NCBI GenBank assembly: GCA_944388385.1 | Contig: CALXIO010000001.1 | Coordinates: 186,001 to 250,000 of the forward strand | Length of the DNA: 64,000 nt | Source of the DNA: an uncultured Ruminiclostridium sp. | GTDB lineage: Bacteria > Bacillota > Clostridia > Oscillospirales > Ruminococcaceae | Direction: 5' to 3' | Part shown: positions 34,817 to 44,860 of the stretch, piece by piece | Position numbering within the stretch: the first letter of the stretch is position 1 | Layout of the letters: every line of letters starts with the position of its first letter | Translations under genes and position numbers: made by a program | The notes under the pieces: model-generated | Seen by the model: the letters and a program-made list of their open reading frames with translations, nothing else | What the model was told of the DNA's origin: nothing | The model's database searches: none

Positions 34817-35308
34817 ATGAAGCATACAATTTCTATTCTGGTGGAAAACCATGCCGGTGTCCTCGCAAGAGTTGCCGGACTTTTCGCCCGCAGAGGCTTC
34901 AATATTGACAGCCTTGCGGTGGGTGTTACGGACGATCCCAAAATTTCACGTATCACCATAGTAGCCGACGGAAATGAATATACTCTGGAACAAATCGAAA
35001 AGCAGCTTAATAAGCTTATTGATGTTATCAAGGTAAGACATTTTGAACAGTCGGAGCTTTTATCAAGGGAGCTTGTACTTATAAAGGTTGCCTGTCAGCC
35101 TGCACAGCGTCCCGAGCTTATATCCATTGCCGAAATAGCTCAGGCAAAAATATCGGATATTACAGTGAATACAATGACATTGGAGCTTTCCGATTCTGAG
35201 CCGAGACTTAAAACCTTTGAGGAGCTTTTAAGACCCTACGGCATAAAGGAAGTAGTACGCACAGGTACTATAGCGATGCAAAAAGGCGGAGTTTCTATGA
35301 AGCTTTAG
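34817..35308 (+). CDS. ilvN: Acetolactate synthase small subunit (copy 2)
   Basis: A 163-residue regulatory subunit with ACT domain (ISILVENHAGVLARVAGLFA) and C-terminal domain ending LLRPYGIKEVVRTGT. GTGAGG, which spans the ilvB stop, stands six bases before the ATG, suggesting translational coupling. A CGGGAT/ATCCCG hairpin without T-tract lies between it and ilvC (35330-35344), a possible mRNA processing or stability element. Confidence 0.93.
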   Translation: MKHTISILVENHAGVLARVAGLFARRGFNIDSLAVGVTDDPKISRITIVADGNEYTLEQIEKQLNKLIDVIKVRHFEQSELLSRELVLIKVACQPAQRPELISIAEIAQAKISDITVNTMTLELSDSEPRLKTFEELLRPYGIKEVVRTGTIAMQKGGVSMKL

Positions 35309-35337
35309 AAGCCCAGCTTTAAATAAAATCGGGATAA

Positions 35338-36402
<1,065 letters not shown>

Positions 36403-36417
36403 TTATTGCTAAACAAA

Positions 36418-36447
36418 AAAGGGAGGCTATGCCTCCCTTTTATTTTT
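36418..36447. terminator. Shared terminator of ilvC and the SpoIIM-like gene
   Basis: AAAGGGAGGC-TAT-GCCTCCCTTT followed by TTATTTTTAT; A-run on the other side. Confidence 0.9.
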
Positions 36448-37153
36448 ATATGATAAATAAATTCCCGGCAAAAAGGCTTATAGCCCCGTCAATAAGGGAA
36501 ATTCCAAAAGCCCCCAACAGTACCGCTACCGACCTGTATAAATAGGCTGAAAAGGCACTTTTGCTGTCCTTGTAGTTTTCTCTTTCCATTAAAAGCCCCA
36601 TTATCCTGTCACTTTGCATAACCGAGCATTTAAAAAGATACACCCCGGCAATAAAAAGCAGTATCACCCGGGGTAAAAACAGTAACAGCAGGGCAATAAT
36701 CCCCGAGCCCCCGTAAATTTCTATCACCCTTGCAAAGGCTATGCCTGTACCGATACCGTACAGTAAAACCGGCAGGGGAGAAAAAATTTTCCCCACGGCG
36801 CAAAGTCCTGATAAAAACACCGGCAGTAAAAGACAAACACAGCACACAAAGCAGGAGCAAAAGGAGCCTATAAAGCCCTCATTTATTCTCATGGTAAGGT
36901 ATCCGTAGAGGCTTTCATTTGAAAGTATATCCGGATGGAAAATTCCTGCTAAAATACCGCTTATCACCCCTATAATAAAAAGGGGTATTATTATTTTAAC
37001 AGGGGATATTTTTTCCTTTATAATAGGATTTTCCTTTATATCAATATGTATTCTCTCTTCAATGGGTATGGCTATAACCGGCTCCTTGTCCGGGGTGGCA
37101 TTGGGCTCATAGATAAGGTTTCTTTCTCTTGCAAATTCTTCTGTATATTCCAT
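36446..37153 (-). CDS. Membrane protein resembling SpoIIM
   Basis: A 235-residue protein with a soluble Glu/Pro-rich N-terminus (about 1-50) and about five membrane helices. The arrangement GIFHPDILSNES loop, then a helix pair, then GIGTGIAFARVIEIYGGSGI and LLLLFLPRVILLFIAG resembles SpoIIM (UPF0718/DUF95-type) proteins, in which a GFxxG-type helix precedes a Pro-containing helix. SpoIIM assembles with SpoIID and SpoIIP at the engulfing septum. The resemblance is by eye and moderate. GGAAGGGA precedes the ATG. Confidence 0.5.
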   Translation of the reverse strand: MEYTEEFARERNLIYEPNATPDKEPVIAIPIEERIHIDIKENPIIKEKISPVKIIIPLFIIGVISGILAGIFHPDILSNESLYGYLTMRINEGFIGSFCSCFVCCVCLLLPVFLSGLCAVGKIFSPLPVLLYGIGTGIAFARVIEIYGGSGIIALLLLFLPRVILLFIAGVYLFKCSVMQSDRIMGLLMERENYKDSKSAFSAYLYRSVAVLLGAFGISLIDGAISLFAGNLFII

Positions 37154-37241
37154 AGCTTATCCCTTCCTTTTTTTACAATATTATGAGAACAATAGAAAAT
37201 ATATGCCTTAAAGGGGAATAACACTATTTTTAAATATATTC

Positions 37242-37270
37242 TTGATTATTGAGAAAAACTATGGTATAAT
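37242..37270 (+). promoter_or_regulatory. Promoter of the sugar transferase-pyrB-proBA operon
   Basis: TTGATT (37242-37247), 17 bp, TATAAT (37265-37270). Its position fixes the translation start of the next gene downstream of about 37277. Confidence 0.82.
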
Positions 37271-37319
37271 TAAGATATCTGTAATGAAATGGACTTTCAT
37301 TCAAAGGATGTGTTATAAA

Positions 37320-38717
37320 TTGGAAAGGGAAAGATTTAAAAAGCTTGCCATACTGGTAGCCGCAGTGGTTTTGCTTACATGGATCACCTCAGCATTCGGC
37401 TTTACCTGGCTTTATTCATATAACCGCACCATACAGTTTAATTTCTTCTTTAAGGGAAACTGGGTATTATTCGGACTTTATATGGTTATATTCTCTGTTT
37501 TTGCAAGAATATACAAGGGCTTTAAGGTAGGCTCCCATAAAACCGTGGATCTGATAGTATCGCAGATGATTTCCACAGTCTGTACAAATGCGGTAATGTA
37601 TATACAGATATGCCTTATTGCAAGAGCAATAGTAACCCCCTTGCCATTACTTATATGTACGGCTATTCAGTTTGTGATAATAGTGGTATGGGCAATAGTG
37701 GCAGGATATATTATAAGGCGGATTTATCCTGCAAAGAGTCTTCTTATAGTATACGGCAGTCTGCAATCCGCCCATATGCTGTCAGATAAGCTTACTACAA
37801 GACAGGATAAATATAAAGTAGATGCCTTGGTGGATGTAAAAGAGGGCTATGATTTTATAGTTTCAAGAATAGCAGACTATGACGGGGTGGTTATCTGCGA
37901 TACCCCCAATCAGATAAGAAACGATGTGCTTAAATATTGCTTTAAGATAAGCAAGACCGTATATCTTGTGCCGAAAATTTCGGATATTATTGTCCGTGGT
38001 GCTGAAAATATGGAGCTTTTTGATACACCTCTTTTAGTATCAAGAAACATAGGTCTTACAGCAGAGCAGAGATTTATAAAGAGGATTTTTGATATAATAG
38101 TATCCTCAATAGGTATAGTAATAGCCTCTCCCTTTATGCTTATTACCGCTGTTGCAATAAAGCTGTGTGACAGAGGTCCGGTACTTTATAAGCAAAAAAG
38201 ACTTACAAGGTGGGGCAAGGAATTTGATCTTCTTAAATTCCGCAGTATGGTGGTAAATGCAGAAAGCGACGGTGTTGCAAGACTTGCCGCAGACAACGAC
38301 AGCAGAATTACCCCTGTAGGAAAGGTAATAAGAGCAATCCGCTTTGACGAATTACCCCAGCTTTTCAACATATTTATAGGGGATATGTCGGTGGTAGGCC
38401 CAAGACCCGAAAGGCCGGAAATAGCCGCTGAATATGAAAAGCAGATGCCGGAATTTGCTTTTCGCTTAAAGGTAAAGGCAGGACTTACCGGTAATGCCCA
38501 GGTGGTGGGAAAATACAATACCACCCCCTATGATAAGCTGAAGCTGGATCTTATGTACATTGAGAAATATTCCATAGTACAGGATCTGCTCATAATTCTT
38601 AAAACCGTGAAAATACTTCTTTTATCCAAGGAAAGCACCGAGGGTATAAAGCAGGGTTATATAACCCCTCTTACAAAGGAAAACACCGAAAGGAAGGATC
38701 ACAATGAACAGGCTTAG
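37320..38717 (+). CDS. Polyprenyl-phosphate sugar-1-phosphate transferase
   Basis: A 465-residue initiating enzyme for exopolysaccharide or glycan synthesis. I place the start at the TTG at 37320, preceded by AAAGGATG; ATGs at 37284 and 37308 lie too near the promoter or have no ribosome site. Four N-terminal helices and a CoA-binding-like region (LLIVYGSLQSAHML) are followed by the bacterial sugar transferase domain: a membrane hairpin, KRLTRWGKEFDLLKFRSM, RFDELPQLFNIFIGDMSVVG and GPRPERPE. It overlaps the start of pyrB by 14 bases. The pairing with pyrimidine and proline genes seems to be operon convenience. Confidence 0.88.
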   Translation: MERERFKKLAILVAAVVLLTWITSAFGFTWLYSYNRTIQFNFFFKGNWVLFGLYMVIFSVFARIYKGFKVGSHKTVDLIVSQMISTVCTNAVMYIQICLIARAIVTPLPLLICTAIQFVIIVVWAIVAGYIIRRIYPAKSLLIVYGSLQSAHMLSDKLTTRQDKYKVDALVDVKEGYDFIVSRIADYDGVVICDTPNQIRNDVLKYCFKISKTVYLVPKISDIIVRGAENMELFDTPLLVSRNIGLTAEQRFIKRIFDIIVSSIGIVIASPFMLITAVAIKLCDRGPVLYKQKRLTRWGKEFDLLKFRSMVVNAESDGVARLAADNDSRITPVGKVIRAIRFDELPQLFNIFIGDMSVVGPRPERPEIAAEYEKQMPEFAFRLKVKAGLTGNAQVVGKYNTTPYDKLKLDLMYIEKYSIVQDLLIILKTVKILLLSKESTEGIKQGYITPLTKENTERKDHNEQA

Positions 38718-39783
38718 TCATATAATTGATCTTGATATGTACAGCGTGGAGGAGTGGAATATGATCATATCCACCGCCATGGAAATAAAAAAGGATCCCT
38801 CAAAATACAGCGAACGCTGTAAGGGAAAAATTATGGCTACCCTGTTTTATGAGCCTTCCACAAGAACTCAGATGAGCTTTCAATCGGCTATGATCCGCCT
38901 TGGGGGAAGTATAATAGGCTTTGACAATCCTTCTAATTCCTCTGTATCAAAGGGGGAAACCATAGGGGATACCGCAAAGATAGTAAGCACCTATTCGGAT
39001 ATTCTTGTAATGAGAAATCCCAGCGAGGGCAGTGTAAAGGCGGCGGCACTCCATTCAGATTGCCCGGTTATAAATGCCGGCGACGGAGGACATTTCCACC
39101 CCACACAGACCTTAACCGACCTTCTTACCCTGACTATTGAAAAGGGAGGACTTAACGGGCTTAAAATCGGACTTTGCGGAGATCTTAAATACGGCAGAAC
39201 GGTACACAGCCTGTTAAAGGCATTGTCAAGATATAAGGACAATGAGTTTATTCTCATATCCACAAATGAATTGGGACTTCCCGGTTACATAAAGGATGTG
39301 CTTAATGCAAGAGGCTGTACTTACAAAGAGGTAAATACCATAGATGAAGTCATATCCGAACTTGATGTACTTTATATGACCAGAATACAGAAGGAACGCT
39401 TTGCAAGTGAAGAGGAATACAACCGTCAGAAGGATGTGTATATTCTTGACACAAGAAAGATGAGAAGTGCAAAGAAGGATATGATAGTAATGCACCCACT
39501 TCCGAGGGTAGATGAAATTTCCGTGGAGGTGGACAAGGACCCCAGAGCAAAATATTTTGAGCAGGCAGGAAACGGTGTATATGTACGTATGGCACTTATA
39601 CTTTGTGTGCTTGAAGGAAAATTATCCACCCCTGAGCTAATCAAGGGTAAGGCACTCAATGACATATCCTGCAAGAACCCGAAATGTATTACCCATAAGG
39701 AACCCCATTTGCCACACTATTTCAGAGTGGCAGGCGATATAGCAGAATGTGAATTCTGCGACGAAAGAACCTTGCTTGACTGA
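38704..39783 (+). CDS. pyrB: Aspartate carbamoyltransferase with PyrI-like zinc tail
   Basis: Commits carbamoyl phosphate and aspartate to pyrimidine synthesis. Residues 1-305 are a full catalytic chain: the carbamoyl-phosphate loop FYEPSTRTQMSFQSA, DGGHFHPTQ and HPLPRVDEI. The protein then continues to 359 residues with a tail holding C323, C328, C349 and C352 (CKNPKCITHKEP ... CEFCDE), spaced like the zinc site of the regulatory chain PyrI (Cx4C, about 20-22 residues, CxxC). The nucleotide-binding allosteric domain of PyrI is absent, and no separate pyrI is present here. GGAAGGA lies before the ATG. Confidence 0.93.
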   Translation: MNRLSHIIDLDMYSVEEWNMIISTAMEIKKDPSKYSERCKGKIMATLFYEPSTRTQMSFQSAMIRLGGSIIGFDNPSNSSVSKGETIGDTAKIVSTYSDILVMRNPSEGSVKAAALHSDCPVINAGDGGHFHPTQTLTDLLTLTIEKGGLNGLKIGLCGDLKYGRTVHSLLKALSRYKDNEFILISTNELGLPGYIKDVLNARGCTYKEVNTIDEVISELDVLYMTRIQKERFASEEEYNRQKDVYILDTRKMRSAKKDMIVMHPLPRVDEISVEVDKDPRAKYFEQAGNGVYVRMALILCVLEGKLSTPELIKGKALNDISCKNPKCITHKEPHLPHYFRVAGDIAECEFCDERTLLD

Positions 39784-39801
39784 ATTTAAGGGAGGTATTG
39801 T

Positions 39802-40233
39802 ATGAAAATTTCCACTAAGGGACGATATGCCTTAAGACTTATGCTGGAGCTTGCCATAAAGAGCAAGGGAGAATATATAGCTCTTAAGGATATAGCAGAC
39901 AGTCAGTGCATTTCCAAAAAATATCTCGAGCAAATTGTACCCCTGCTTACAAGATCAGGGCTTTTAAAAACCAACCGCGGCTACCTTGGAGGCTATATGC
40001 TGGCAAAGGAGCCGAGTGAGTATACGGTGGGTGAAATATTAAGGGTAACCGAAGGGAATTTAGCCCCTGTTACCTGTCTAAAAAGCGATCCCATAGAGTG
40101 CAGTATGGCGGATTGTTGTCTTACCATAGATGTATGGAAGGGTTTACAAAAGGCGATAACCGATTATCTTGACAGTATCACGCTTCAGGATATAATATAT
40201 AAAAATAAGGAAAAGGGCAATTTAAGCCTTTAA
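39802..40233 (+). CDS. Rrf2 family transcriptional regulator
   Basis: A 143-residue winged-helix regulator of the IscR/CymR/RsrR group. Start MKISTKGRYALRLMLELA and recognition-helix region ISKKYLEQIVPLL are typical. Four Cys (C92, C100, C105, C106, in CLKSDPIECSMADCC) occupy the place where Fe-S-sensing members bind their cluster, so it may sense iron-sulfur or redox state. AAGGGAGG precedes the ATG. It sits between pyrB and proB, and its targets are unknown. Confidence 0.9.
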   Translation: MKISTKGRYALRLMLELAIKSKGEYIALKDIADSQCISKKYLEQIVPLLTRSGLLKTNRGYLGGYMLAKEPSEYTVGEILRVTEGNLAPVTCLKSDPIECSMADCCLTIDVWKGLQKAITDYLDSITLQDIIYKNKEKGNLSL

Positions 40234-40245
40234 GGGGACAGTAGT

Positions 40246-41031
40246 ATGGATTTTTCCGAAAAGAAAAGAATAGTATTCAAGGTGGGCACAAGCACACTTG
40301 CCCACAGCACAGGTAATCTTAATATCCGCAGAGTATCAAAGCTGATTGAGGTTTTTTCCGACCTTAAAAATGCAGGCCGTGAAGTTATATTTGTTACCTC
40401 AGGGGCTCAGGGTATCGGTGCCGCCAGAGCAGGACTTCGCACAAAGCCAAAGGAAATAAGGCAAAAGCAGGCCTGCGCCGCTATCGGTCAATGTGAGCTT
40501 ATGCACATATATGATGTGGAATTTTCAAAGCACAATCACACAGTAGCACAGGTGCTTCTTACAAGGGATGTCATAAGCAACAAAACAAGAAAGGAAAATG
40601 TTACAAACACCTTCAAGACCCTTATCGAAATGGGCATAGTACCGGTTATAAACGCAAATGACACGGTTTCAATAGAGGCTCTTGACTTTGATGAGAATGA
40701 TACCCTTTCGGCAATAGTTGCTACCCTTTGTGATGCGGATTTACTGGTTATTCTTACAGATGTGGACGGACTTTATGATAAAAACCCCAGATTGCCGGGT
40801 GCAAAGCTGATTCCTGAGGTTGAGCATATCACCGATGAAATGATAGCCTCCGCTAAGGACAAGGGAAGCGAATTTGCCAGCGGCGGAATGCTTACAAAGC
40901 TTGAAGCGGCTATGATAGCAAAGGAGCAGGGTATACCAACGGTTATTATCAAGGGTGAAAATCCGGAGATACTTTATGATCTTTTTGAAAATAAGGCTAC
41001 CTGTACGGTATTCAATGCAGAAAAGGAGTAA
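40246..41031 (+). CDS. proB: Glutamate 5-kinase, short form
   Basis: Phosphorylates glutamate in proline synthesis. The 261-residue protein is the amino-acid kinase domain only (VFKVGTSTLAH, VTSGAQGIGAARAGL, FDENDTLSAIVA, GGMLTKLEAA) and lacks the C-terminal PUA domain of the Escherichia coli enzyme, a common state in Firmicutes. It is coupled with proA. Confidence 0.95.
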   Translation: MDFSEKKRIVFKVGTSTLAHSTGNLNIRRVSKLIEVFSDLKNAGREVIFVTSGAQGIGAARAGLRTKPKEIRQKQACAAIGQCELMHIYDVEFSKHNHTVAQVLLTRDVISNKTRKENVTNTFKTLIEMGIVPVINANDTVSIEALDFDENDTLSAIVATLCDADLLVILTDVDGLYDKNPRLPGAKLIPEVEHITDEMIASAKDKGSEFASGGMLTKLEAAMIAKEQGIPTVIIKGENPEILYDLFENKATCTVFNAEKE

Positions 41032-41033
41032 TT

Positions 41034-42278
41034 ATGAGTTATATAGATGAGCTTGGTGCAAATGCAAAGGCGGCGTCAAAGGCAGCCGCTGTTATGGGCA
41101 CCTCACAGAAAAACAATATATTACAGACCATAGCGGATATGCTGAGGGAAAATACCGCTTCTATTATGGAGGCAAACAAAAAGGATATAGAAGCAGCTGA
41201 GAAAAGCGGAATGACAAAATCTCTTATTGACCGTCTTACCCTTGATGAAAAGCGTATTTCCGGAATGGCTGTCGGGGTAGAACAGCTTATAGCCCTTGCT
41301 GACCCGGTGGGAATAGTGCAGGGAGGAAAGACACTGCCTAACGGCCTTACGATAATTAAGAAAAGCGTACCTATGGGAGTTATCGGCATTATATTTGAAT
41401 CCAGACCCAATGTTACAATAGATGCAGGATGTCTTTGCTTAAAGGCAGGTAATGCGGTAATACTCAGGGGAGGCAGTGATGCCATAAACTCAAATAAATG
41501 CCTTGTTGATATTATGAGAAGTGCCGCTGAGAAAAACAATGCTCCGGCGAATATAGTTCAGCTGGTGGAGGATACCTCAAGAGAGGTGGCAAATCAGCTT
41601 ATGAAGGCAAATGAATACCTTGATGTGCTTATCCCGAGAGGAGGCGGCGGACTTATAAACGCAGTAATGCAGAATTCCACAGTACCTGTTATACAGACAG
41701 GGGAGGGAAACTGTCATGTTTATGTAGACCGCTTTGCGGATATTGATATGGCCCTTGAAATAGTGGACAATGCAAAGACACAGCGCCCCTCGGTATGTAA
41801 TGCTATTGAAAATGTGTTGGTTCATAAGAATATCGCAGACGGCTTTTTACAGGCTCTTGAAAAGAAATGGAACGGCAAGGTAGCCTTTGTGGGTGATGAG
41901 GCAAGCGGAATGTATATAAAGCTTGACAGAATAGCCACCGACGAGGACTACCGCAAGGAATTTCTTGACTATACAATAGCTGTAAAGATAGTGGATGATA
42001 TAGATGAGGCAATAGCCCATATCAACCGCTTCGGCACAGGACACAGCGAATGTATCGTTACTGAATTTCTTAAGAATGCGGAAAAATTCCAGAGGGAAAT
42101 TGATGCGGCGGCGGTTTATGTAAATGCCAGCACAAGATTTACCGACGGCTTTGAGTTCGGCCTTGGGGCTGAAATAGGAATTTCCACCCAGAAGCTCCAC
42201 GCAAGAGGCCCCATGGGACTTGAAGCCCTCACCACATATAAATACCTTATAAACGGAAACGGCCAGATAAGAGGCTGA
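41034..42278 (+). CDS. proA: Gamma-glutamyl phosphate reductase
   Basis: Reduces gamma-glutamyl phosphate to the semialdehyde. The 414-residue protein shows the ALDH-type nucleotide site GGSDAINSNK, the PRGGGGLINAVM segment, and the catalytic Cys in QRPSVCNAIENVLVH. AAGGAG overlaps the proB stop, so translation is coupled. proC is not in the window. Confidence 0.95.
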   Translation: MSYIDELGANAKAASKAAAVMGTSQKNNILQTIADMLRENTASIMEANKKDIEAAEKSGMTKSLIDRLTLDEKRISGMAVGVEQLIALADPVGIVQGGKTLPNGLTIIKKSVPMGVIGIIFESRPNVTIDAGCLCLKAGNAVILRGGSDAINSNKCLVDIMRSAAEKNNAPANIVQLVEDTSREVANQLMKANEYLDVLIPRGGGGLINAVMQNSTVPVIQTGEGNCHVYVDRFADIDMALEIVDNAKTQRPSVCNAIENVLVHKNIADGFLQALEKKWNGKVAFVGDEASGMYIKLDRIATDEDYRKEFLDYTIAVKIVDDIDEAIAHINRFGTGHSECIVTEFLKNAEKFQREIDAAAVYVNASTRFTDGFEFGLGAEIGISTQKLHARGPMGLEALTTYKYLINGNGQIRG

Positions 42279-42295
42279 TTTAAGGAAGGAGCAAA

Positions 42296-43105
42296 ATGGC
42301 AAAGAAGGACAGAATTAAAAAGAAGCAGGATGACTCAGTTATACACAGCTTTGCAGGCTCATTAGAGCAGGCATTTTCAGAGGATCTGAGCGAGCTTTCA
42401 GGGGAAGAGGATGTTATTGTAGTTGATGTTCCTCAAAAATCCCCGAAAACAAGAAAGAAGCACAGAACGCTGTATTTTATAGTCGGTCTTCTGATAGTGA
42501 TTTTTGCTGTTGTAGGTATTGTAAATACAGCAATAGCCGCAGTAAACGGCATACAGTATGTTTCAAACCGCACAGAGGAGAAAAACCAGTTCAGGCTGTT
42601 TTTATATCCTGTTGTGGCCATTGACCCGCCCAGCTTTGAAAAAACAGAGAATATCCCTAATTCCATAATGATAAATGCCGCATTGTCTAAAATTCTTCTT
42701 ACCCAGGACACCTCAAAGTATAACAGGGATATGGGTGTAATATATATCCCTGAATTTGATGTGGAAACAGCGGCAAAGAGTATCTACGGCGGCAGCATTA
42801 CGATCACCCATGAAACAGTAGGCTCAGCCCAGAATGAGGCCACCTATGTTCCGGATAAAAAGGCATACAGTGTGTCCGATTCACAGCGTACACCGAACTA
42901 TGTGCCGCAGATAACCGAAATTTCAAATGTGGGTGAAACCTTTACCCTTACGGTTGAATATTACCTGCCAACAGTTGATATAGAGGGACTTTCGGTAAAA
43001 AGCGAAAGTGAAAAGACAATGATTTACACCGTTACAAAATCCGGCGAAAGAATGACCATAACCTCCATATCTCTTAAGGATGTACATCTACTGGGCGAAG
43101 AGTAA
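42296..43105 (+). CDS. Unknown single-pass membrane protein
   Basis: I do not recognise this 269-residue protein. It has a charged cytoplasmic N-terminus (about 1-58, acidic then KTRKKHR), one membrane helix (about 60-82, YFIVGLLIVIFAVVGIVNTA), and an extracytoplasmic domain of about 180 residues rich in Thr, Ser and beta-strand patterns, with no Cys. GGAAGGAGC lies before the ATG. It closes the operon that begins with the sugar transferase, before a strong hairpin, and could assist in envelope glycan assembly, but nothing in the sequence proves this. Confidence 0.75.
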   Translation: MAKKDRIKKKQDDSVIHSFAGSLEQAFSEDLSELSGEEDVIVVDVPQKSPKTRKKHRTLYFIVGLLIVIFAVVGIVNTAIAAVNGIQYVSNRTEEKNQFRLFLYPVVAIDPPSFEKTENIPNSIMINAALSKILLTQDTSKYNRDMGVIYIPEFDVETAAKSIYGGSITITHETVGSAQNEATYVPDKKAYSVSDSQRTPNYVPQITEISNVGETFTLTVEYYLPTVDIEGLSVKSESEKTMIYTVTKSGERMTITSISLKDVHLLGEE

Positions 43106-43164
43106 TTTTTAGAATGTTGCATAATACGAGAAAGCACATATTGTGAATAATAACGATTTATATT

Positions 43165-43201
43165 AAAGCCCCCTTTTGTTCTATTGACAAAAGGGGGCTT
43201 T
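43165..43201 (+). terminator. 15-bp hairpin ending the proBA operon
   Basis: AAAGCCCCCTTTTGT pairs with ACAAAAGGGGGCTTT around TCTATTG. Few T follow, since the symporter promoter overlaps the 3' arm. Confidence 0.75.
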
Positions 43202-43212
43202 GATTATATAAT
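43184..43212 (+). promoter_or_regulatory. Symporter promoter embedded in the upstream terminator
   Basis: TTGACA (43184-43189) lies in the loop and 3' arm of the hairpin; TATAAT (43207-43212) follows after 17 bp. Confidence 0.85.
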
Positions 43213-43230
43213 AATTTTATTGAGTTAAAG

Positions 43231-43278
43231 CGGTATAAGTTAAAAGCGTTAAACCGGTATAACTTAAAAGCGTTAAAC
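43231..43278 (+). repeat. Two 24-bp tandem repeats in the symporter leader
   Basis: CGGTATAAGTTAAAAGCGTT plus AAAC at 43231-43254 is repeated at 43255-43278 with one change (G to C at the ninth base). The repeats lie just downstream of the expected transcription start and upstream of the ribosome site AAAGGAG. Confidence 0.9.
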
Positions 43279-43301
43279 TTTAAATAAAAGGAGCAGTTTA
43301 T

Positions 43302-44855
43302 ATGGTACTGGCAATTCTGATAATATATGTTATCTCCGTTGTGGGAATAGGCATATATTGTAGCAAAAAATCCTCCACCGTAAACGACTATGTTTTAGGC
43401 GGTCGTTCGGTAGGTCCCTGGCTTACGGCCTTTGCATACGGCACATCCTACTTTTCAGCCGTAATTTTTGTAGGATATGCAGGTAAATTCGGCTGGAACT
43501 TCGGTCTTGCATCCACCTGGATAGGTATAGGTAATTCAATTATCGGTTCACTTATGGCATGGGTAATCTTAGGCAGACGCACAAGAATTATGTCTAAGCA
43601 CCTTGAAAGTGCCACCATGCCGGAATTTTTTGAAAAGAGATTTAACAGCAAGGCTATGAAGATAATTTCAGCACTTATTGTATTTATCTTCCTTATTCCT
43701 TACACAGCAAGCGTTTACAACGGTCTTTCAAGACTGTTCGGTATGGCATTTAATGTTGACTATTCGGTATGTGTTATAGGTATGGCGGTAATTACTGCTG
43801 TATATGTAGTTATCGGCGGATATAAGGCTACTGCCATAAATGACTTTGTACAGGGCATTATTATGCTTATAGGTATTGTGGCGGTTGTATGTGCAACCTT
43901 AGCCTCAAAGGGCGGATTTATGGAGGCTGTAAATCAGCTTTCCCACATAAGCACGGAAAACACCCATTCACCCGACTTAAACGGCGGCTTTGCCTCATTC
44001 TTCGGACCTGACCCCATAAACCTCTTAGGCGTAATTATTCTTACATCCCTTGGTACATGGGGACTTCCCCAGATGGTACATAAGTTCTATACCATCAAGG
44101 ATGAAAAATCCATAAAGACAGGTACAATAGTATCCACAGTATTTGCCCTTGTGGTTGCAGGCGGCAGCTACTTCTTAGGCGGCTTTGGCAGAATTTTCGT
44201 TACAGACGAGGAATTTGCACAGATAGGCTCAGACGGTATTATTCCCAAGATGCTGGAATCCTTACCGGAGCTTCTTATAGGTATTGTAGTGGTACTGGTA
44301 TTATCAGCCTCCATGTCAACCCTTTCCTCCCTTGTACTTACCTCCAGCTCCACCCTTACACTTGACCTTATCAAGCCCCTTATGAAGGATAAGCTGAAGG
44401 ACGAAAAGAAATCTCTTATCATAATGAGAGTTTTCGTTGCAATATTCCTTATTGTATCGGTAATAATAGCACTTAACAAGAATGCTCTTATTTCTGACCT
44501 TATGGGATATTCATGGGGTGCTCTTGCAGGTGCATTCTTAGCGCCCTTTATGTACGGTCTTTTCTGGAGAAAGGTATCAAAGGCATCTGTATACACCAGC
44601 TTTGTTATAGGTATCGGTGCTACTGTTGCTCACATGATAATCAAGCCCACAGGCACATTCTTGGGCTTTGACATAGCATCTCCCGTAAACTTAGGTATGT
44701 TCACAATGATAGCAGGTCTTATACTTGTTCCCATAGTAAGCCTTATTACTCCCAAGATGAAGAAGGAGGAGCTGGACGATATATTCTCCTGCTATAACCA
44801 GACAGCAAATGTTGAAGTAACACAGGCAATAGGCGATACAGATAAGCTTAAATAA
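43302..44855 (+). CDS. Sodium:solute symporter (PutP-like)
   Basis: A 517-residue member of the SSS family with about 13 membrane helices. Signatures are the VNDYVLGGRSVGPWLTAFAY start, the sodium-site region around GTSYFSAVIFVGYAG, VVIGGYKATAINDFVQGIIM and the SASMSTLSSLVLTSSSTLTL segment that holds the second sodium-binding Ser/Thr. The resemblance is strongest to proline and pantothenate-type carriers, and the nearby proBA genes make proline plausible, but substrate is not determined. Expressed from its own promoter. Confidence 0.88.
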   Translation: MVLAILIIYVISVVGIGIYCSKKSSTVNDYVLGGRSVGPWLTAFAYGTSYFSAVIFVGYAGKFGWNFGLASTWIGIGNSIIGSLMAWVILGRRTRIMSKHLESATMPEFFEKRFNSKAMKIISALIVFIFLIPYTASVYNGLSRLFGMAFNVDYSVCVIGMAVITAVYVVIGGYKATAINDFVQGIIMLIGIVAVVCATLASKGGFMEAVNQLSHISTENTHSPDLNGGFASFFGPDPINLLGVIILTSLGTWGLPQMVHKFYTIKDEKSIKTGTIVSTVFALVVAGGSYFLGGFGRIFVTDEEFAQIGSDGIIPKMLESLPELLIGIVVVLVLSASMSTLSSLVLTSSSTLTLDLIKPLMKDKLKDEKKSLIIMRVFVAIFLIVSVIIALNKNALISDLMGYSWGALAGAFLAPFMYGLFWRKVSKASVYTSFVIGIGATVAHMIIKPTGTFLGFDIASPVNLGMFTMIAGLILVPIVSLITPKMKKEELDDIFSCYNQTANVEVTQAIGDTDKLK

Positions 44856-44860
44856 AAAAT

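Noticed and set aside
43231..43278. CRISPR-like array
   Set aside because: Only two repeats, directly adjoining without spacers. No CRISPR array was seen anywhere in the window.
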